A stretch of DNA of 15,323 bases from Leptolyngbya sp. SIO4C5. GTDB taxonomy: Bacteria; Cyanobacteriota; Cyanobacteriia; Phormidesmidales; Phormidesmidaceae. The notes under the pieces are model-generated. The model made no database searches and was not told the origin of the DNA. It was given only the letters and a program-made list of their open reading frames with translations. The stretch spans positions 1-15,323 of the forward strand of contig JAAHIC010000027.1 in the NCBI GenBank assembly GCA_010671965.1, in the 5' to 3' direction. A program made the position numbers and the translations under genes. Shown here in pieces: positions 1 through 7,423 of this stretch; the stretch's first letter is position 1; every line of letters starts with the position of its first letter.

Positions 1-87
1 AAAGAAAATGAAATTGACCTGTTTTGATTTCTGAGGTATCAGGCTGATGGTTTCGTACAATCTGCACAAGTCACCTTAGTTTTAGCC

Positions 88-510
88 GTGAGTTCTAACG
101 CTAACCGCCCCCTCTCTCAGACCTCTGAGACAGCAGAGATCGCTAAGCCAGACGCGACTGCCCAGCCACTTCAGGCCGAACAGCCCGTGGCAGCGGCGGT
201 CAAACCCACCGCGACTCCAGCCAAGCCGAGTACCTTTTGGGGCGTCTTCCTGTCTACCTTTATCACTATCTTCTTAGCGGAAATGGGAGACAAAACCCAG
301 GTCACAACCCTGCTGATGGCGGCAGAGTTCCATGCCCCCTGGATAATTTTTGCCGGGGCGGGCAGCGCCCTCATTGCCACCAGTCTGGTGGGGGTCTTGA
401 TCGGTCAGTGGCTGGCTAAGCGAATTTCTCCCGCTGCGCTTGATCGGGCGGCGGGACTCACCCTGTTGGGCATTACCTGCTGGCTGCTCTGGGATTTACT
501 GTCCGTTTGA
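88..510 (+). CDS. GDT1/TMEM165 (UPF0016) family cation exporter, half 1
   Basis: This 140-residue protein carries one copy of the GDT1/TMEM165 (UPF0016) module. The family signature E-x-G-D-K-[TS] is seen as AEMGDKTQ at about residues 65-72, at the end of the first membrane helix (about 50-65). Two more hydrophobic stretches follow, at about 83-108 and 117-138. Family members move Mn2+ or Ca2+ across membranes, and in cyanobacteria a full-length homologue exports Mn. A single-module protein should need a partner, and the next gene supplies one. The first 45 residues are Ala/Pro/Thr-rich and probably disordered, an extension the partner lacks. The GTG start is the first usable start after the in-frame stop at 31-33; no Shine-Dalgarno sequence is visible, so the start is uncertain. 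The family call is firm; the metal is inferred. Confidence 0.85.
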   Translation: MSSNANRPLSQTSETAEIAKPDATAQPLQAEQPVAAAVKPTATPAKPSTFWGVFLSTFITIFLAEMGDKTQVTTLLMAAEFHAPWIIFAGAGSALIATSLVGVLIGQWLAKRISPAALDRAAGLTLLGITCWLLWDLLSV

Positions 511-547
511 GGCTGGTAGCAACTGCAGCACCTTATAAAATGGAAGC

Positions 548-838
548 ATGGACTGGAATTTGTTAGGTTTGAGTTTTGCCGCCGTCTTTTTATCAGAACT
601 GGGGGACAAAAGCCAGTTTGCGGCGATCGCCCTCAGCGGCGCTTCTCGTTTTCCCAAGGCCGTTTTTTTAGGCACGGCGGCGGCGCTGCTGTTAGCGAGT
701 TTGATTGGCGTTTTACTGGGGGAAGGAACGGCTCAGCTCTTGCCGACCCGCTGGGTCAAACTGGCGGCGGCGATTGGATTTGGCCTGATGGCGCTGCGCC
801 TGCTTTGGCCAACCTCAGAGACAGCCGAGGCCGAGTAA
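548..838 (+). CDS. GDT1/TMEM165 (UPF0016) family cation exporter, half 2
   Basis: A 96-residue membrane protein with the second GDT1/TMEM165 module. The signature appears as SELGDKSQ at about residues 17-24, followed by hydrophobic helices at about 37-59 and 69-87. Full-length family members have two such modules in inverted orientation, around 200 residues or more, so this and the gene 37 nt upstream together make one complete transporter. The short gap, same strand and shared motif point to one transcript and a hetero-oligomeric pump, probably for Mn2+ (inferred from family knowledge). The ATG has a purine-rich stretch (GGAAG) just upstream at close spacing. The protein begins directly with the membrane module, without the disordered tail of its partner. 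Confidence 0.87.
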   Translation: MDWNLLGLSFAAVFLSELGDKSQFAAIALSGASRFPKAVFLGTAAALLLASLIGVLLGEGTAQLLPTRWVKLAAAIGFGLMALRLLWPTSETAEAE

Positions 839-880
839 AGTGTCTGGCTGATTCCCTTTTGAGTATTCTCGGCCAGGGAG

Positions 881-908
881 TTGCGTTTACTAAACGGACA
901 GCTATACT
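881..908 (+). promoter_or_regulatory. sigma70-type promoter candidate for the 717-residue protein
   Basis: TTGCGT at 881-886 and TATACT at 903-908 are separated by 16 nt. Transcription would start near 915, leaving a leader of about 77 nt before the ATG at 992. The -10 is strong and the -35 is moderate. Predicted from sequence only. Confidence 0.4.
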
Positions 909-968
909 AATCTGAATTGTCAGCAGCCTCAGGTACCCTGAGATGACTCAAATCAGGGTCAAGATTAG
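907..968 (+). promoter_or_regulatory. nested inverted repeats in the leader of the repeat-protein gene
   Basis: The arm CTAATCT (907-913) pairs with AGATTAG (962-968). Inside it, ACCCTGA (935-941) pairs with TCAGGGT (953-959). A competing hairpin, CTCAGG (928-933) with CCTGAG (937-942), uses the same bases, so two folds exclude each other. It lies between the exporter pair and the next gene. No T-run follows, so it is not a typical intrinsic terminator. It could be a leader switch, a protein-binding site, or chance. Confidence 0.4.
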
Positions 969-991
969 TGCAACAGGGTTTCAGGTAAACT

Positions 992-3145
992 ATGACCGGA
1001 TATCGAGACCTGCCCCAGCGGCCCGCTCGCAGAGCGTCTAATTCTGCTGCGTCTAGCACGCAGTTGCCTAAAATCTCACCCGTCCCTCCCCCTAAGCGAG
1101 AGCAGCGGCCCCTGCCGCCGTCGTCGCGGCCTGCGGCAATAGATTCTCAGCGCCGCACTGTTCCAGCGACCACTTCCCCCCAGGCAGAGACTGGCCCGCT
1201 CTCGACTCCAGCCTTCTCTAAGGCCCACAAACCTCCCGTAGCTGAGCTACAGCAGCAGATTAGAGCGCCGCAGGCAGCGCAAACCCCAGTGTCCAAGCCC
1301 ACCCTCAAACCGTCTCCCCGCCCGCGATCGCGCCGCCGTTTGCCTCTGGGGAAGTTTTTGACTAGCTGGCCTTTTTGGTCTTTGACCTCTTTGGGTTTGA
1401 TTAGCGCGGTTGGCGTCGCTTCGGCCATCAGCCTGTTTCGCATTCCCAACTTGCCCAACTGCCGAGCCATCTTTTGGCCCACCGCTTCAGCCTCTACGCG
1501 GCTACAGTGTGCTGAAGCCTATGCCAACCAGGGCACTGTTGACGATTTGTTAGCCGCCATTCGGCTCGTAGACGCCCTGCCCGCCGACCATCCCCTGCGA
1601 ACCGACATCAACGATCGCATTGAGCTATGGGCGGCTCAAATTTTGGAACTGGCCGATGAGCAGTTTCATGCAGGCGAACTGGAAGCAGCGATCGCCACGG
1701 CGCGCAAGATCCCGGCCCAAACCGCCGCCGCTGACGAAATTGAGCAGTCGATAGACCGCTGGCGTGAAATCTGGAACCGAGCCGAAGAAATTTATCAGAC
1801 GGCTGAAGAAAAGCTGAGCGAGCAGAGCTTTCGCGAAGCCTTTGCGACCGCAATCAAGCTGCTGTCGGTGGGCAATGATTACTGGGAAACCACCAAGTAT
1901 GAAGAGCTAACCCAGCTGATTTCTGTCACCCGCGAAGACGGTAATCGGCTAGGGCAGGTCAGTAACTTGCTGCGTCGAGGGGGCCTGAGCAATTTAAAGA
2001 AGGCAATTGAGCTAATTGACAAGATTCAGCCCGAAAGCCGTCTTTACCAAGAAGCTCAGCGCCGCCTGAAAGACATTGCCAAAGAGATGCTGGATCTAGC
2101 TGAAGCCTCTCTAGAGCGTCAAGACGCGGATCAGGCGTTAGCGATTCTAGATGAAATTCCCGATGGGGTCGATTTTGACGCCCAGACCGCCGATTTTCGG
2201 GTTTTAGTCGAAGCCTATAAGAGCGCCTGGGAGGGAACCATTCCGGCCCTAGAATCAGCCATTGTACGGCTGCAAAGCATTAGCCGCGATCGCCCCCTGC
2301 ATGGCCGCGCCCAAAAGCTAATCAGCCGCTGGCAGAGCGAAATTCAGGGAGTAGCCCAGCTCGACTGGGCCAGACAGCTGGCCGAGCCAGGTACCACTAG
2401 CGACCTGTCAGCCGCGATCGCCCATGCCGATAAAATTTCTCGTTCCAACCCAGTTTCAGACGAGGCCCAGGCCCAGGTGCGACGCTGGCGCAGTCGTTTA
2501 GAAACGGCTGAAGATCAGCCCTTCCTAGAGCGAGCCGAGCAGCTAGCCTTAGCAGGCGATGCCCTTTCTCTGCGAGCCGCCATCGCTGAAGCGGAAAATA
2601 TTCGTCCGGGCCGGGCTTTGTACGATCAGGCCAGCGGTCGCATTCGGACTTGGCGGCGCACCCTGCAGCGGGCCGAGGATCAGCCTGTCTTAGCTAAAGC
2701 TAGGCAGTTAGCCCAAAGCGGCAGCTATCAGGAGGCGATCGCCACCGCTTCTCAAATTGGCAGCAATCGCGCCCTCTATGATGAAGCCCAGTCTGACATC
2801 AGCAGTTGGCAAGGACGAATTCAGGGGCAGCAAAAGCTACAGCAGGCTTACCAAGCTGCTGAAACAGGTACGCCCGCCGCGTTGGCCTCTGCTATCGCCT
2901 TGGCCAATCAGGTGCCAGCCGATAGCACAGCGCGCTCAGACGCTAACTTGATGATGAACCAGTGGAGCTGGCAGATTTTGTCCCTGGCCACCACCCAGGC
3001 CAACTCGGATTTGTCCAGCGCGATTGAGATGGCCCGGCAGGTTCCGGCCCGCACTGAGGCCTATGCCGCGGCCCAGCTCAAAATTCAGGAGTGGCAGGAG
3101 CGGCTAGAGCCGACCGAGGAAGTGACGCTGGACGACCTGCTGTAA
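992..3145 (+). CDS. membrane-anchored protein with about eleven helical repeats, function unknown
   Basis: A 717-residue protein whose function I do not recognise. Residues 1-120 are Pro/Ser/Arg-rich and probably disordered. A basic patch, RPRSRRR at about 110-116, precedes one membrane helix at about 125-149, so the N-terminus should be cytoplasmic and the rest outside the plasma membrane. From about 170 to the end I count eleven copies of a helical repeat of roughly 45-60 residues. Its core reads approximately AI-x-x-A-x-x-I-P, then LY-x-x-A or a similar step, ending with I-x-x-W. Examples are residues starting SYQEAIATASQI and DLSSAIEMARQV; two copies are degenerate. The pattern recalls TPR-like alpha-solenoids used for protein binding. 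The AGG of TCAGGT at 983-985, about 7 nt before the ATG, supports the start. Such proteins are sometimes misnamed chromosome segregation ATPases; no Walker motif is visible. The architecture is well supported; any role would be a guess. Confidence 0.85.
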   Translation: MTGYRDLPQRPARRASNSAASSTQLPKISPVPPPKREQRPLPPSSRPAAIDSQRRTVPATTSPQAETGPLSTPAFSKAHKPPVAELQQQIRAPQAAQTPVSKPTLKPSPRPRSRRRLPLGKFLTSWPFWSLTSLGLISAVGVASAISLFRIPNLPNCRAIFWPTASASTRLQCAEAYANQGTVDDLLAAIRLVDALPADHPLRTDINDRIELWAAQILELADEQFHAGELEAAIATARKIPAQTAAADEIEQSIDRWREIWNRAEEIYQTAEEKLSEQSFREAFATAIKLLSVGNDYWETTKYEELTQLISVTREDGNRLGQVSNLLRRGGLSNLKKAIELIDKIQPESRLYQEAQRRLKDIAKEMLDLAEASLERQDADQALAILDEIPDGVDFDAQTADFRVLVEAYKSAWEGTIPALESAIVRLQSISRDRPLHGRAQKLISRWQSEIQGVAQLDWARQLAEPGTTSDLSAAIAHADKISRSNPVSDEAQAQVRRWRSRLETAEDQPFLERAEQLALAGDALSLRAAIAEAENIRPGRALYDQASGRIRTWRRTLQRAEDQPVLAKARQLAQSGSYQEAIATASQIGSNRALYDEAQSDISSWQGRIQGQQKLQQAYQAAETGTPAALASAIALANQVPADSTARSDANLMMNQWSWQILSLATTQANSDLSSAIEMARQVPARTEAYAAAQLKIQEWQERLEPTEEVTLDDLL

Positions 3146-3178
3146 TCTGGCTGGGGAGGTACAGCTTTGAGCGGCAGA

Positions 3179-4369
3179 TCAGGGAAATTCTGATTCGGGC
3201 TGCGCTGGTGATTTTAGCTGCGCTCGGCTGAGAGCCGCCTGCACCGCCTGCTGCTGATCACGGTGGGTGATCCAGCGGTGGTAAGTGCGGTTGTGGACAG
3301 CGACGGAGTGGCCCATCATTTTGGCGGCTACCGTGTCCGGCAGGCCGAAGTGGATTGTTCTAACCGCCCAGGCATGGCGCAGATCGTAGGGAGAAAACGG
3401 CAGGTCATAGCGGCGGAACTGAACCGTGACTAGCTGCCCAATCCGCTGCAGAGTGGTGCGGCTGAGGTCGGTGTTGATGTTGGGCAGTTCCAGCTTTCTG
3501 AGATCAAAGTGATCAACCCACTCCGGGTAGAAAGGCCAAACTTCATGACGCCCCGTTTTGGTAGCGGCCTGCACCTCAATCACCGCTTCGCGATCGCCTG
3601 CTAGCAGCCGCCGATAGTCACAGAAAAAAACCTCATGATTGCGTAGCCCATAGGTTGCCATAAGGCCGTAGACACAGCGCCAGGCCGGGTTGGGCACCTG
3701 CTGGTAGCTCGCCATAATCTGCTCGTCTGAGGGCAGCGCTCTCGCTACCGTCTGACTGTTGCCATAGCGCCCCACTAGGCTTTTTAATTCCAGCGGCAAT
3801 TCCAGACCCAAAAAGTCAGCAAAGGCGCTTAGGGCCGTGCAGCAGACTTGACGACTGCGAGAGTTGGCTGGGGTTGACTGCACAGCAGCGTAGATAGCTT
3901 CTCCCAAGGCATAGCTAGGATGCTGCTGGGCGATCGCGGCCAGTTTTCTGAGATAGGGGGCATAGGCTTTTTCCCAGGTTGTGCGCACCGAGGCTTTGCT
4001 TGATGCCTCTTTTTTTGTCAAGAAATATTGCTGAAAGGAGTCAATTTTCTCCGCTAGGCTTTGCTGAGATAGGGGCTTGCCTGCCGGATTTTTTAGATAG
4101 TGCCGCCAATCAAAGGTTGACTGAATCAGCTCAGCAGCCACAATCTTAGCCTGCTGCTCAGCCTGCTTGAGTCCGGCCTTGGTAGCGACTAAGCCCAATG
4201 AAATACGCTGCTGATACGGGCGTAGCCGAGGACTGTCGGGGCGCGGCGGCAAAGTTCCTCGTAGTCCTAGCAGGTTGCCACGACGTTCTATCTGCAGGCC
4301 GAGACGAGCGGCTTTCAGGCGTTGGTTTACCTGAGCAATTTGAGCATCAAGGGCTGAACTAGGAGACAT
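3179..4369 (-). CDS. tyrosine recombinase/integrase, lone chromosomal copy
   Basis: A 396-residue site-specific recombinase of the tyrosine family. The C-terminal catalytic domain shows Arg243 in GLRNHE, Lys271 in TKTGR, the box YDLRH at 328-332, His354 in MGHS, and the nucleophile Tyr363 in RTYHRW. The first residue of the usual H-x-x-R box is Tyr328 instead of His; the Arg (331) is kept. I recall YDLRH-type boxes in other cyanobacterial integrases, so this may be a subfamily trait. Residues about 85-200 fit a helical core-binding domain, and the first 80 residues form a basic N-terminal arm. No tRNA, excisionase, flanking direct repeat or phage gene is next to it. The gene is convergent with the repeat-protein gene (33 nt between stops). 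No Shine-Dalgarno sequence is evident at the ATG. It could be an immobile remnant, a domesticated enzyme, or an integrase whose element extends beyond what I can detect. Confidence 0.85.
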   Translation of the reverse strand: MSPSSALDAQIAQVNQRLKAARLGLQIERRGNLLGLRGTLPPRPDSPRLRPYQQRISLGLVATKAGLKQAEQQAKIVAAELIQSTFDWRHYLKNPAGKPLSQQSLAEKIDSFQQYFLTKKEASSKASVRTTWEKAYAPYLRKLAAIAQQHPSYALGEAIYAAVQSTPANSRSRQVCCTALSAFADFLGLELPLELKSLVGRYGNSQTVARALPSDEQIMASYQQVPNPAWRCVYGLMATYGLRNHEVFFCDYRRLLAGDREAVIEVQAATKTGRHEVWPFYPEWVDHFDLRKLELPNINTDLSRTTLQRIGQLVTVQFRRYDLPFSPYDLRHAWAVRTIHFGLPDTVAAKMMGHSVAVHNRTYHRWITHRDQQQAVQAALSRAQLKSPAQPESEFP

Positions 4370-4427
4370 CTATTGCGAAAGACTTGCGGATTAGAGTCAC
4401 TAAGCCTTTAATGAAGATCAAAACAAC

Positions 4428-4490
4428 TTGATAAGGAGCAGCTACCCCAGGAGGATAAATAACCTGGCTGCTATCTTAAACCTTATTCAA
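4428..4490. repeat. 63-nt nested imperfect inverted repeat
   Basis: Three arm pairs nest around an 11-nt AT-rich centre: TTGATAAGG (4428-4436) with CCTTATTCAA (4481-4490, one bulge), AGCAG (4437-4441) with CTGCT (4468-4472), and CCAGG (4447-4451) with CCTGG (4463-4467). It lies 58 nt before the recombinase start and 90 nt before the hemH start, between divergent genes. It may be a structured leader, a recombinase-binding site or a decayed small repeat element. No T-run follows on either strand. Confidence 0.5.
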
Positions 4491-4580
4491 TCGGCAATCT
4501 AAAATTTAGTTGAGTCAAGGGATAAGATTAATTGTTACGATATTCAAAGATTATTAGAGACGAAGGTAACTGAAATCATC

Positions 4581-5744
4581 ATGGGCCGTGTTGGGGTTTT
4601 ACTGCTGAATCTAGGTGGACCAGAGCAGCTTGAAGATGTTCGGCCATTTCTGTTTAATCTGTTTTCTGATCCTGAAATCATTCGTCTCCCTTTTCCCTGG
4701 CTGCAGCGCCCTTTGGCCTGGCTAATTTCTTCTTCGCGGGCCAAAAAATCTCAGGAAAACTATCAGCAGATTGGTGGCGGCTCCCCCCTACGCCAAATCA
4801 CCGAGGAGCAGGCCCGTGCCCTCGAAAAGTCACTGGAGCAAAAGGGCTTAGACGCCAGAGTCTACATTGGTATGCGCTACTGGTACCCCTTCACCGAGGA
4901 AGCCATTGCCCGTATCAAGCGCGATGGGATTGACCGCCTCGCTATCTTGCCTCTCTATCCCCACTTTTCTATCAGTACCAGTGGTTCTAGCTTTCGCCTG
5001 CTAGAACAGCTCTGGCTAGAAGATCCAACCCTCAATCGCATCCGCTACACCGCAATTCCTTCTTGGTACAGCCGCCCAGGCTATGTGCAGGCTATGGCTG
5101 AGCTGATTGCGCAGGAACTCGATCAGCTACCTGATCCCAGTGCTGGCCATATTTTCTTCAGCGCCCACGGCGTCCCGGTGAGCTACGTGCAGGAGTCAGG
5201 CGATCCCTATCAGCGCGAGATAGAACACTGCACAGAGCTGATTATGCAGGCGCTTAATCGCCCCAATGACTATACGCTGGCCTATCAGAGCCGCGTCGGC
5301 CCAGTTGAATGGCTGCAGCCCTACACAGAGGACGCGATCGCCGATCTAGCTGAGCGCGACATTAATAGCCTGGTTGTCGTTCCGATTAGCTTTGTTTCAG
5401 AACACATTGAAACCCTGCAGGAAATCGATATTGAGTACCGAGAGATTGCTGAAGCCGCAGGAATTGAAAACTTCCGCCGCGTTCCGGCTCTCAATACTCA
5501 TGCTGGCTTCATTGACGATTTGGCTAACCTGACTGTTGAAGCCTTGGAGGCTCCACCACGCTTGCTCTCTGAAGTTGTTCACCCCGACAAGCGGATGAAG
5601 ATGTACCCGCCAGAGCGCTCGGCCTGGGGAATGACTCCCTTTGCTGAAGTTTGGAACGGTCGCCTAGCGATGGTCGGCTTTTTGGCCCTGCTATTGGAAC
5701 TGGTTAGCGGTCGCGGGCCGCTTCACTTTGTAGGTCTGCTTTAA
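4581..5744 (+). CDS. hemH: ferrochelatase with C-terminal chlorophyll-binding-like domain
   Basis: Ferrochelatase inserts Fe2+ into protoporphyrin IX, the last step of heme synthesis. The 387-residue protein starts with the typical [12 protein letters not shown]. The signature FFSAHGVP contains the metal-binding His196, and FVSEHIETL contains Glu277; their 81-residue spacing equals that of His183 and Glu264 in the Bacillus enzyme. Residues about 345-387 add a tail with [11 protein letters not shown] followed by a hydrophobic helix, the chlorophyll a/b-binding (CAB/LHC-like) motif typical of cyanobacterial and plastid ferrochelatases. This tail probably anchors the enzyme to the thylakoid membrane and may bind pigment. 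An AAGG lies about 14 nt before the ATG, a long spacing, but the N-terminus fits the family. The stop codon overlaps that of the convergent DUF4126 gene. Confidence 0.97.
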   Translation: MGRVGVLLLNLGGPEQLEDVRPFLFNLFSDPEIIRLPFPWLQRPLAWLISSSRAKKSQENYQQIGGGSPLRQITEEQARALEKSLEQKGLDARVYIGMRYWYPFTEEAIARIKRDGIDRLAILPLYPHFSISTSGSSFRLLEQLWLEDPTLNRIRYTAIPSWYSRPGYVQAMAELIAQELDQLPDPSAGHIFFSAHGVPVSYVQESGDPYQREIEHCTELIMQALNRPNDYTLAYQSRVGPVEWLQPYTEDAIADLAERDINSLVVVPISFVSEHIETLQEIDIEYREIAEAAGIENFRRVPALNTHAGFIDDLANLTVEALEAPPRLLSEVVHPDKRMKMYPPERSAWGMTPFAEVWNGRLAMVGFLALLLELVSGRGPLHFVGLL

Positions 5745-6325
5745 TCTGGGGATCTGCGTGGTTTGCCACCGTTTTTTTTGGCGGATAGGTACCACTGCCG
5801 CCAGGCTGCCGAGTTGCGAATTACCAGCCACAGCAGCAGTAAAGCAACTAACCCTCCCTGCTGAGGGGCATCGAACGCCAGCAAAACTAGGCTGACGCAC
5901 AAAATATCCTGCAAAAATAGCAGCCACAGAGGCGGTCGCTGAGGCCGATACAGCCAGCCAGCCTGAAAGAGCTGAATTACTAAAGCTAAAAGTCCGCCCA
6001 CAACGCCTACCAGCCCGACAAATTGAGCTAGACCGGCTGTTCTGGCGATCGCGACCCCCGCGATCGCTCCGACAAAAGGGCTAAAAAGAACTTCAATACT
6101 CTGCAGCAGTTGGCGGCTGGAGCGATCTTTTAAGATGACCAACTCACACAGCGACCAGCTTGCTAAAATGCCCACCACCAGGGAAGGCGAAAGCTGTGAC
6201 AGGATTGGCACATTAGACCATAGCCCCGGCCCAGACAGCAGGCCAATCAGCAACAGCGGCAGCGCTAGCCGCAGTCCGACTGCCGCTGAAATCGCAAGTA
6301 CTGCTAAAAGTTCAGTAATGATCAC
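5741..6325 (-). CDS. DUF4126 family membrane protein
   Basis: A 194-residue very hydrophobic protein with about five or six membrane segments, at roughly 1-30, 45-65, 78-97, 100-122, 133-150 and 154-170, and a basic C-terminal tail. The N-terminal pattern [18 protein letters not shown] and the later [12 protein letters not shown] fit the DUF4126 family, whose function is unknown. The start is GTG at 6323-6325; no good Shine-Dalgarno sequence is seen, and a perfect 12-bp palindrome lies just upstream. The gene faces hemH and their stop codons share the four bases TTAA at 5741-5744. The family call comes from pattern recognition and is moderately sure; a membrane location is clear. Confidence 0.75.
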   Translation of the reverse strand: MIITELLAVLAISAAVGLRLALPLLLIGLLSGPGLWSNVPILSQLSPSLVVGILASWSLCELVILKDRSSRQLLQSIEVLFSPFVGAIAGVAIARTAGLAQFVGLVGVVGGLLALVIQLFQAGWLYRPQRPPLWLLFLQDILCVSLVLLAFDAPQQGGLVALLLLWLVIRNSAAWRQWYLSAKKNGGKPRRSPD

Positions 6326-6331
6326 GGAGGC

Positions 6332-6343
6332 GTCAGCGCTGAC
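6332..6343. promoter_or_regulatory. 12-bp perfect palindrome upstream of the DUF4126 gene
   Basis: GTCAGCGCTGAC is a perfect palindrome 6 nt before the GTG start of the minus-strand DUF4126 gene. It could be an operator, or a small mRNA hairpin occupying the ribosome-binding region, which would explain the missing Shine-Dalgarno sequence. No experimental meaning can be read from sequence alone. Confidence 0.35.
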
Positions 6344-6365
6344 AGAGACTCTACTGAATTAAGCA

Positions 6366-6394
6366 GGCCAGAGCCAAATGAGACAGCTCTGGTC
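6366..6394. terminator. hairpin between the Crp-like and DUF4126 genes
   Basis: CCAGAGC (6368-6374) pairs with GCTCTGG (6386-6392) around an 11-nt loop, and G-T and G-C pairs can extend the stem to 6366-6394. It lies after the stop of the minus-strand Crp-like gene. No clear T-run follows on the minus strand, so it may only be a weak or factor-dependent terminator or an mRNA processing structure. Confidence 0.35.
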
Positions 6395-6474
6395 TACCTA
6401 ATCCTAGCTTGACATTAGAAAGGCCAAAGTGCTGTCACCTACCATCCTAAGATCTGCCAGAGAGCAGCCTTTGC

Positions 6475-7176
6475 CTATGCCCGCTGCTGCTGCATTGCCT
6501 CAGTTGGCATACAAATAAAATTGTCGCCATAGTTTTGAATCAGATGGCGCTGGCGCAGCTTGCCCATCAAGCGAGTCACTGTCACGCGGGTAGAACCGAT
6601 AGCGCTGCCAATCTGAGCATGGGTTAACGTCCAAGGCAAATAGTAACCCTGGTCGCAAGGTTCACCGTATTCTTCAATCAGCAGGGTTAGAAATCCCAGC
6701 AGCCTATCGATCGTGCGCCGCTGGCCCAGCGTGCTCAACCACAACAGCTTCCGCTGATGCTGATGGCGAAAGGCATCTAAAACTTCTCGGCGAAAGTGAG
6801 GCCAGTTGTCTAAGTCGTGCCAGTAAAGCCAAATCACCGCCGTCTGATCAATATGGGCAAAACTTTGCAGATTGAAGGGAGACTGAGCCACAATTTCAAA
6901 CGGCTGCCCCGCTCCAACAAAACCTAAGAAAGCTTCCTCTGCTGCCACTAGAGGAATACGAGCGGTACTGTGCTTTTGCTTGAGGCTAGCACTGATTTGA
7001 GAATTACCCACTAGCCGGATAGCTCCTCGATGTACCAGATAGAGTAGCCCTGCCCGAGCAGGCACTTTTTCATCGCGGCTGAAAATACGATAGCGATAGT
7101 GTTCCTGCGCCCAATCTAAAATTCTTTGCCAGGTTAAAAAGGGGCGAGCATTGTCATTTTGAGAAGGTGAATACAT
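6475..7176 (-). CDS. Crp/Fnr-family transcriptional regulator with NtcA-like recognition helix
   Basis: A 233-residue DNA-binding regulator. Residues about 30-120 form a divergent cyclic-nucleotide-binding-type beta-roll; I do not see the usual cAMP-contact motif, so the ligand is unknown. A long dimerisation helix follows at about 125-165. The C-terminal winged helix carries the turn-helix stretch [17 protein letters not shown] at about 188-203. That stretch is nearly the same as in NtcA, encoded 2.6 kb away in this window, while the rest of the protein differs strongly. It is a separate paralogue, not a second NtcA: the 2-oxoglutarate residues of NtcA are absent. It is divergent from the ArgRS-like gene with a 247-nt spacer holding a near-palindrome at its own promoter region, which suggests autoregulation (inferred). 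The ATG at 7174-7176 has only a weak GAG upstream. Confidence 0.88.
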   Translation of the reverse strand: MYSPSQNDNARPFLTWQRILDWAQEHYRYRIFSRDEKVPARAGLLYLVHRGAIRLVGNSQISASLKQKHSTARIPLVAAEEAFLGFVGAGQPFEIVAQSPFNLQSFAHIDQTAVIWLYWHDLDNWPHFRREVLDAFRHQHQRKLLWLSTLGQRRTIDRLLGFLTLLIEEYGEPCDQGYYLPWTLTHAQIGSAIGSTRVTVTRLMGKLRQRHLIQNYGDNFICMPTEAMQQQRA

Positions 7177-7209
7177 GGCTCACAACAAAGGTTAGAAATT
7201 GATAGAGTT

Positions 7210-7228
7210 TGTATAGCAATAATCGCTA
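7210..7228 (-). promoter_or_regulatory. -10-like box overlapped by a 15-bp near-palindrome, Crp-like gene
   Basis: On the minus strand TATACA (7210-7215) could be the -10 box of the Crp-like gene; no good -35 is seen. It overlaps TAGCAATAATCGCTA (7214-7228), a palindrome with one mismatched pair. A site at this place could let the regulator repress itself. It does not match the NtcA consensus GTA-N8-TAC. Confidence 0.35.
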
Positions 7229-7303
7229 CGAGCTAATCACTTCTTATTGAATATTCCTTCGATCATGGGGCTAGTAAAATCTAGTCACTCTCGTTGTAAC
7301 ACA

Positions 7304-7323
7304 CCAAGAGCGATCGCTCTTGG
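7304..7323. repeat. 20-bp perfect palindrome centred on HIP1
   Basis: CCAAGAG and CTCTTGG flank a central CGATCG, giving a perfect 20-bp palindrome around the HIP1 octamer. It sits between the divergent Crp-like and ArgRS-like genes. No T-run follows. Extension beyond HIP1 by six matched base pairs per side suggests an operator or cruciform more than an ordinary HIP1 copy. Confidence 0.5.
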
Positions 7324-7423
7324 CGGTGGGTTGGAAGTCTTCAAACGCAAATTAGCAAATGTAAATTGGCTCAAAAAAGTCTGCTTTTAGCGTGAATCAG
7401 CCAACATCGATTGACATTAATCT

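Noticed and set aside
855..870. TTTTGAGTATTCTC also found on the minus strand near 9407-9420
   Set aside because: A shared 14-mer between two places in 15 kb on both strands is expected about once by chance.
4411..4431. Six-codon open frame (MKIKTT) before the 63-nt inverted repeat, as an attenuator peptide
   Set aside because: No Shine-Dalgarno sequence, no run of regulatory codons and no U-run after the structure.
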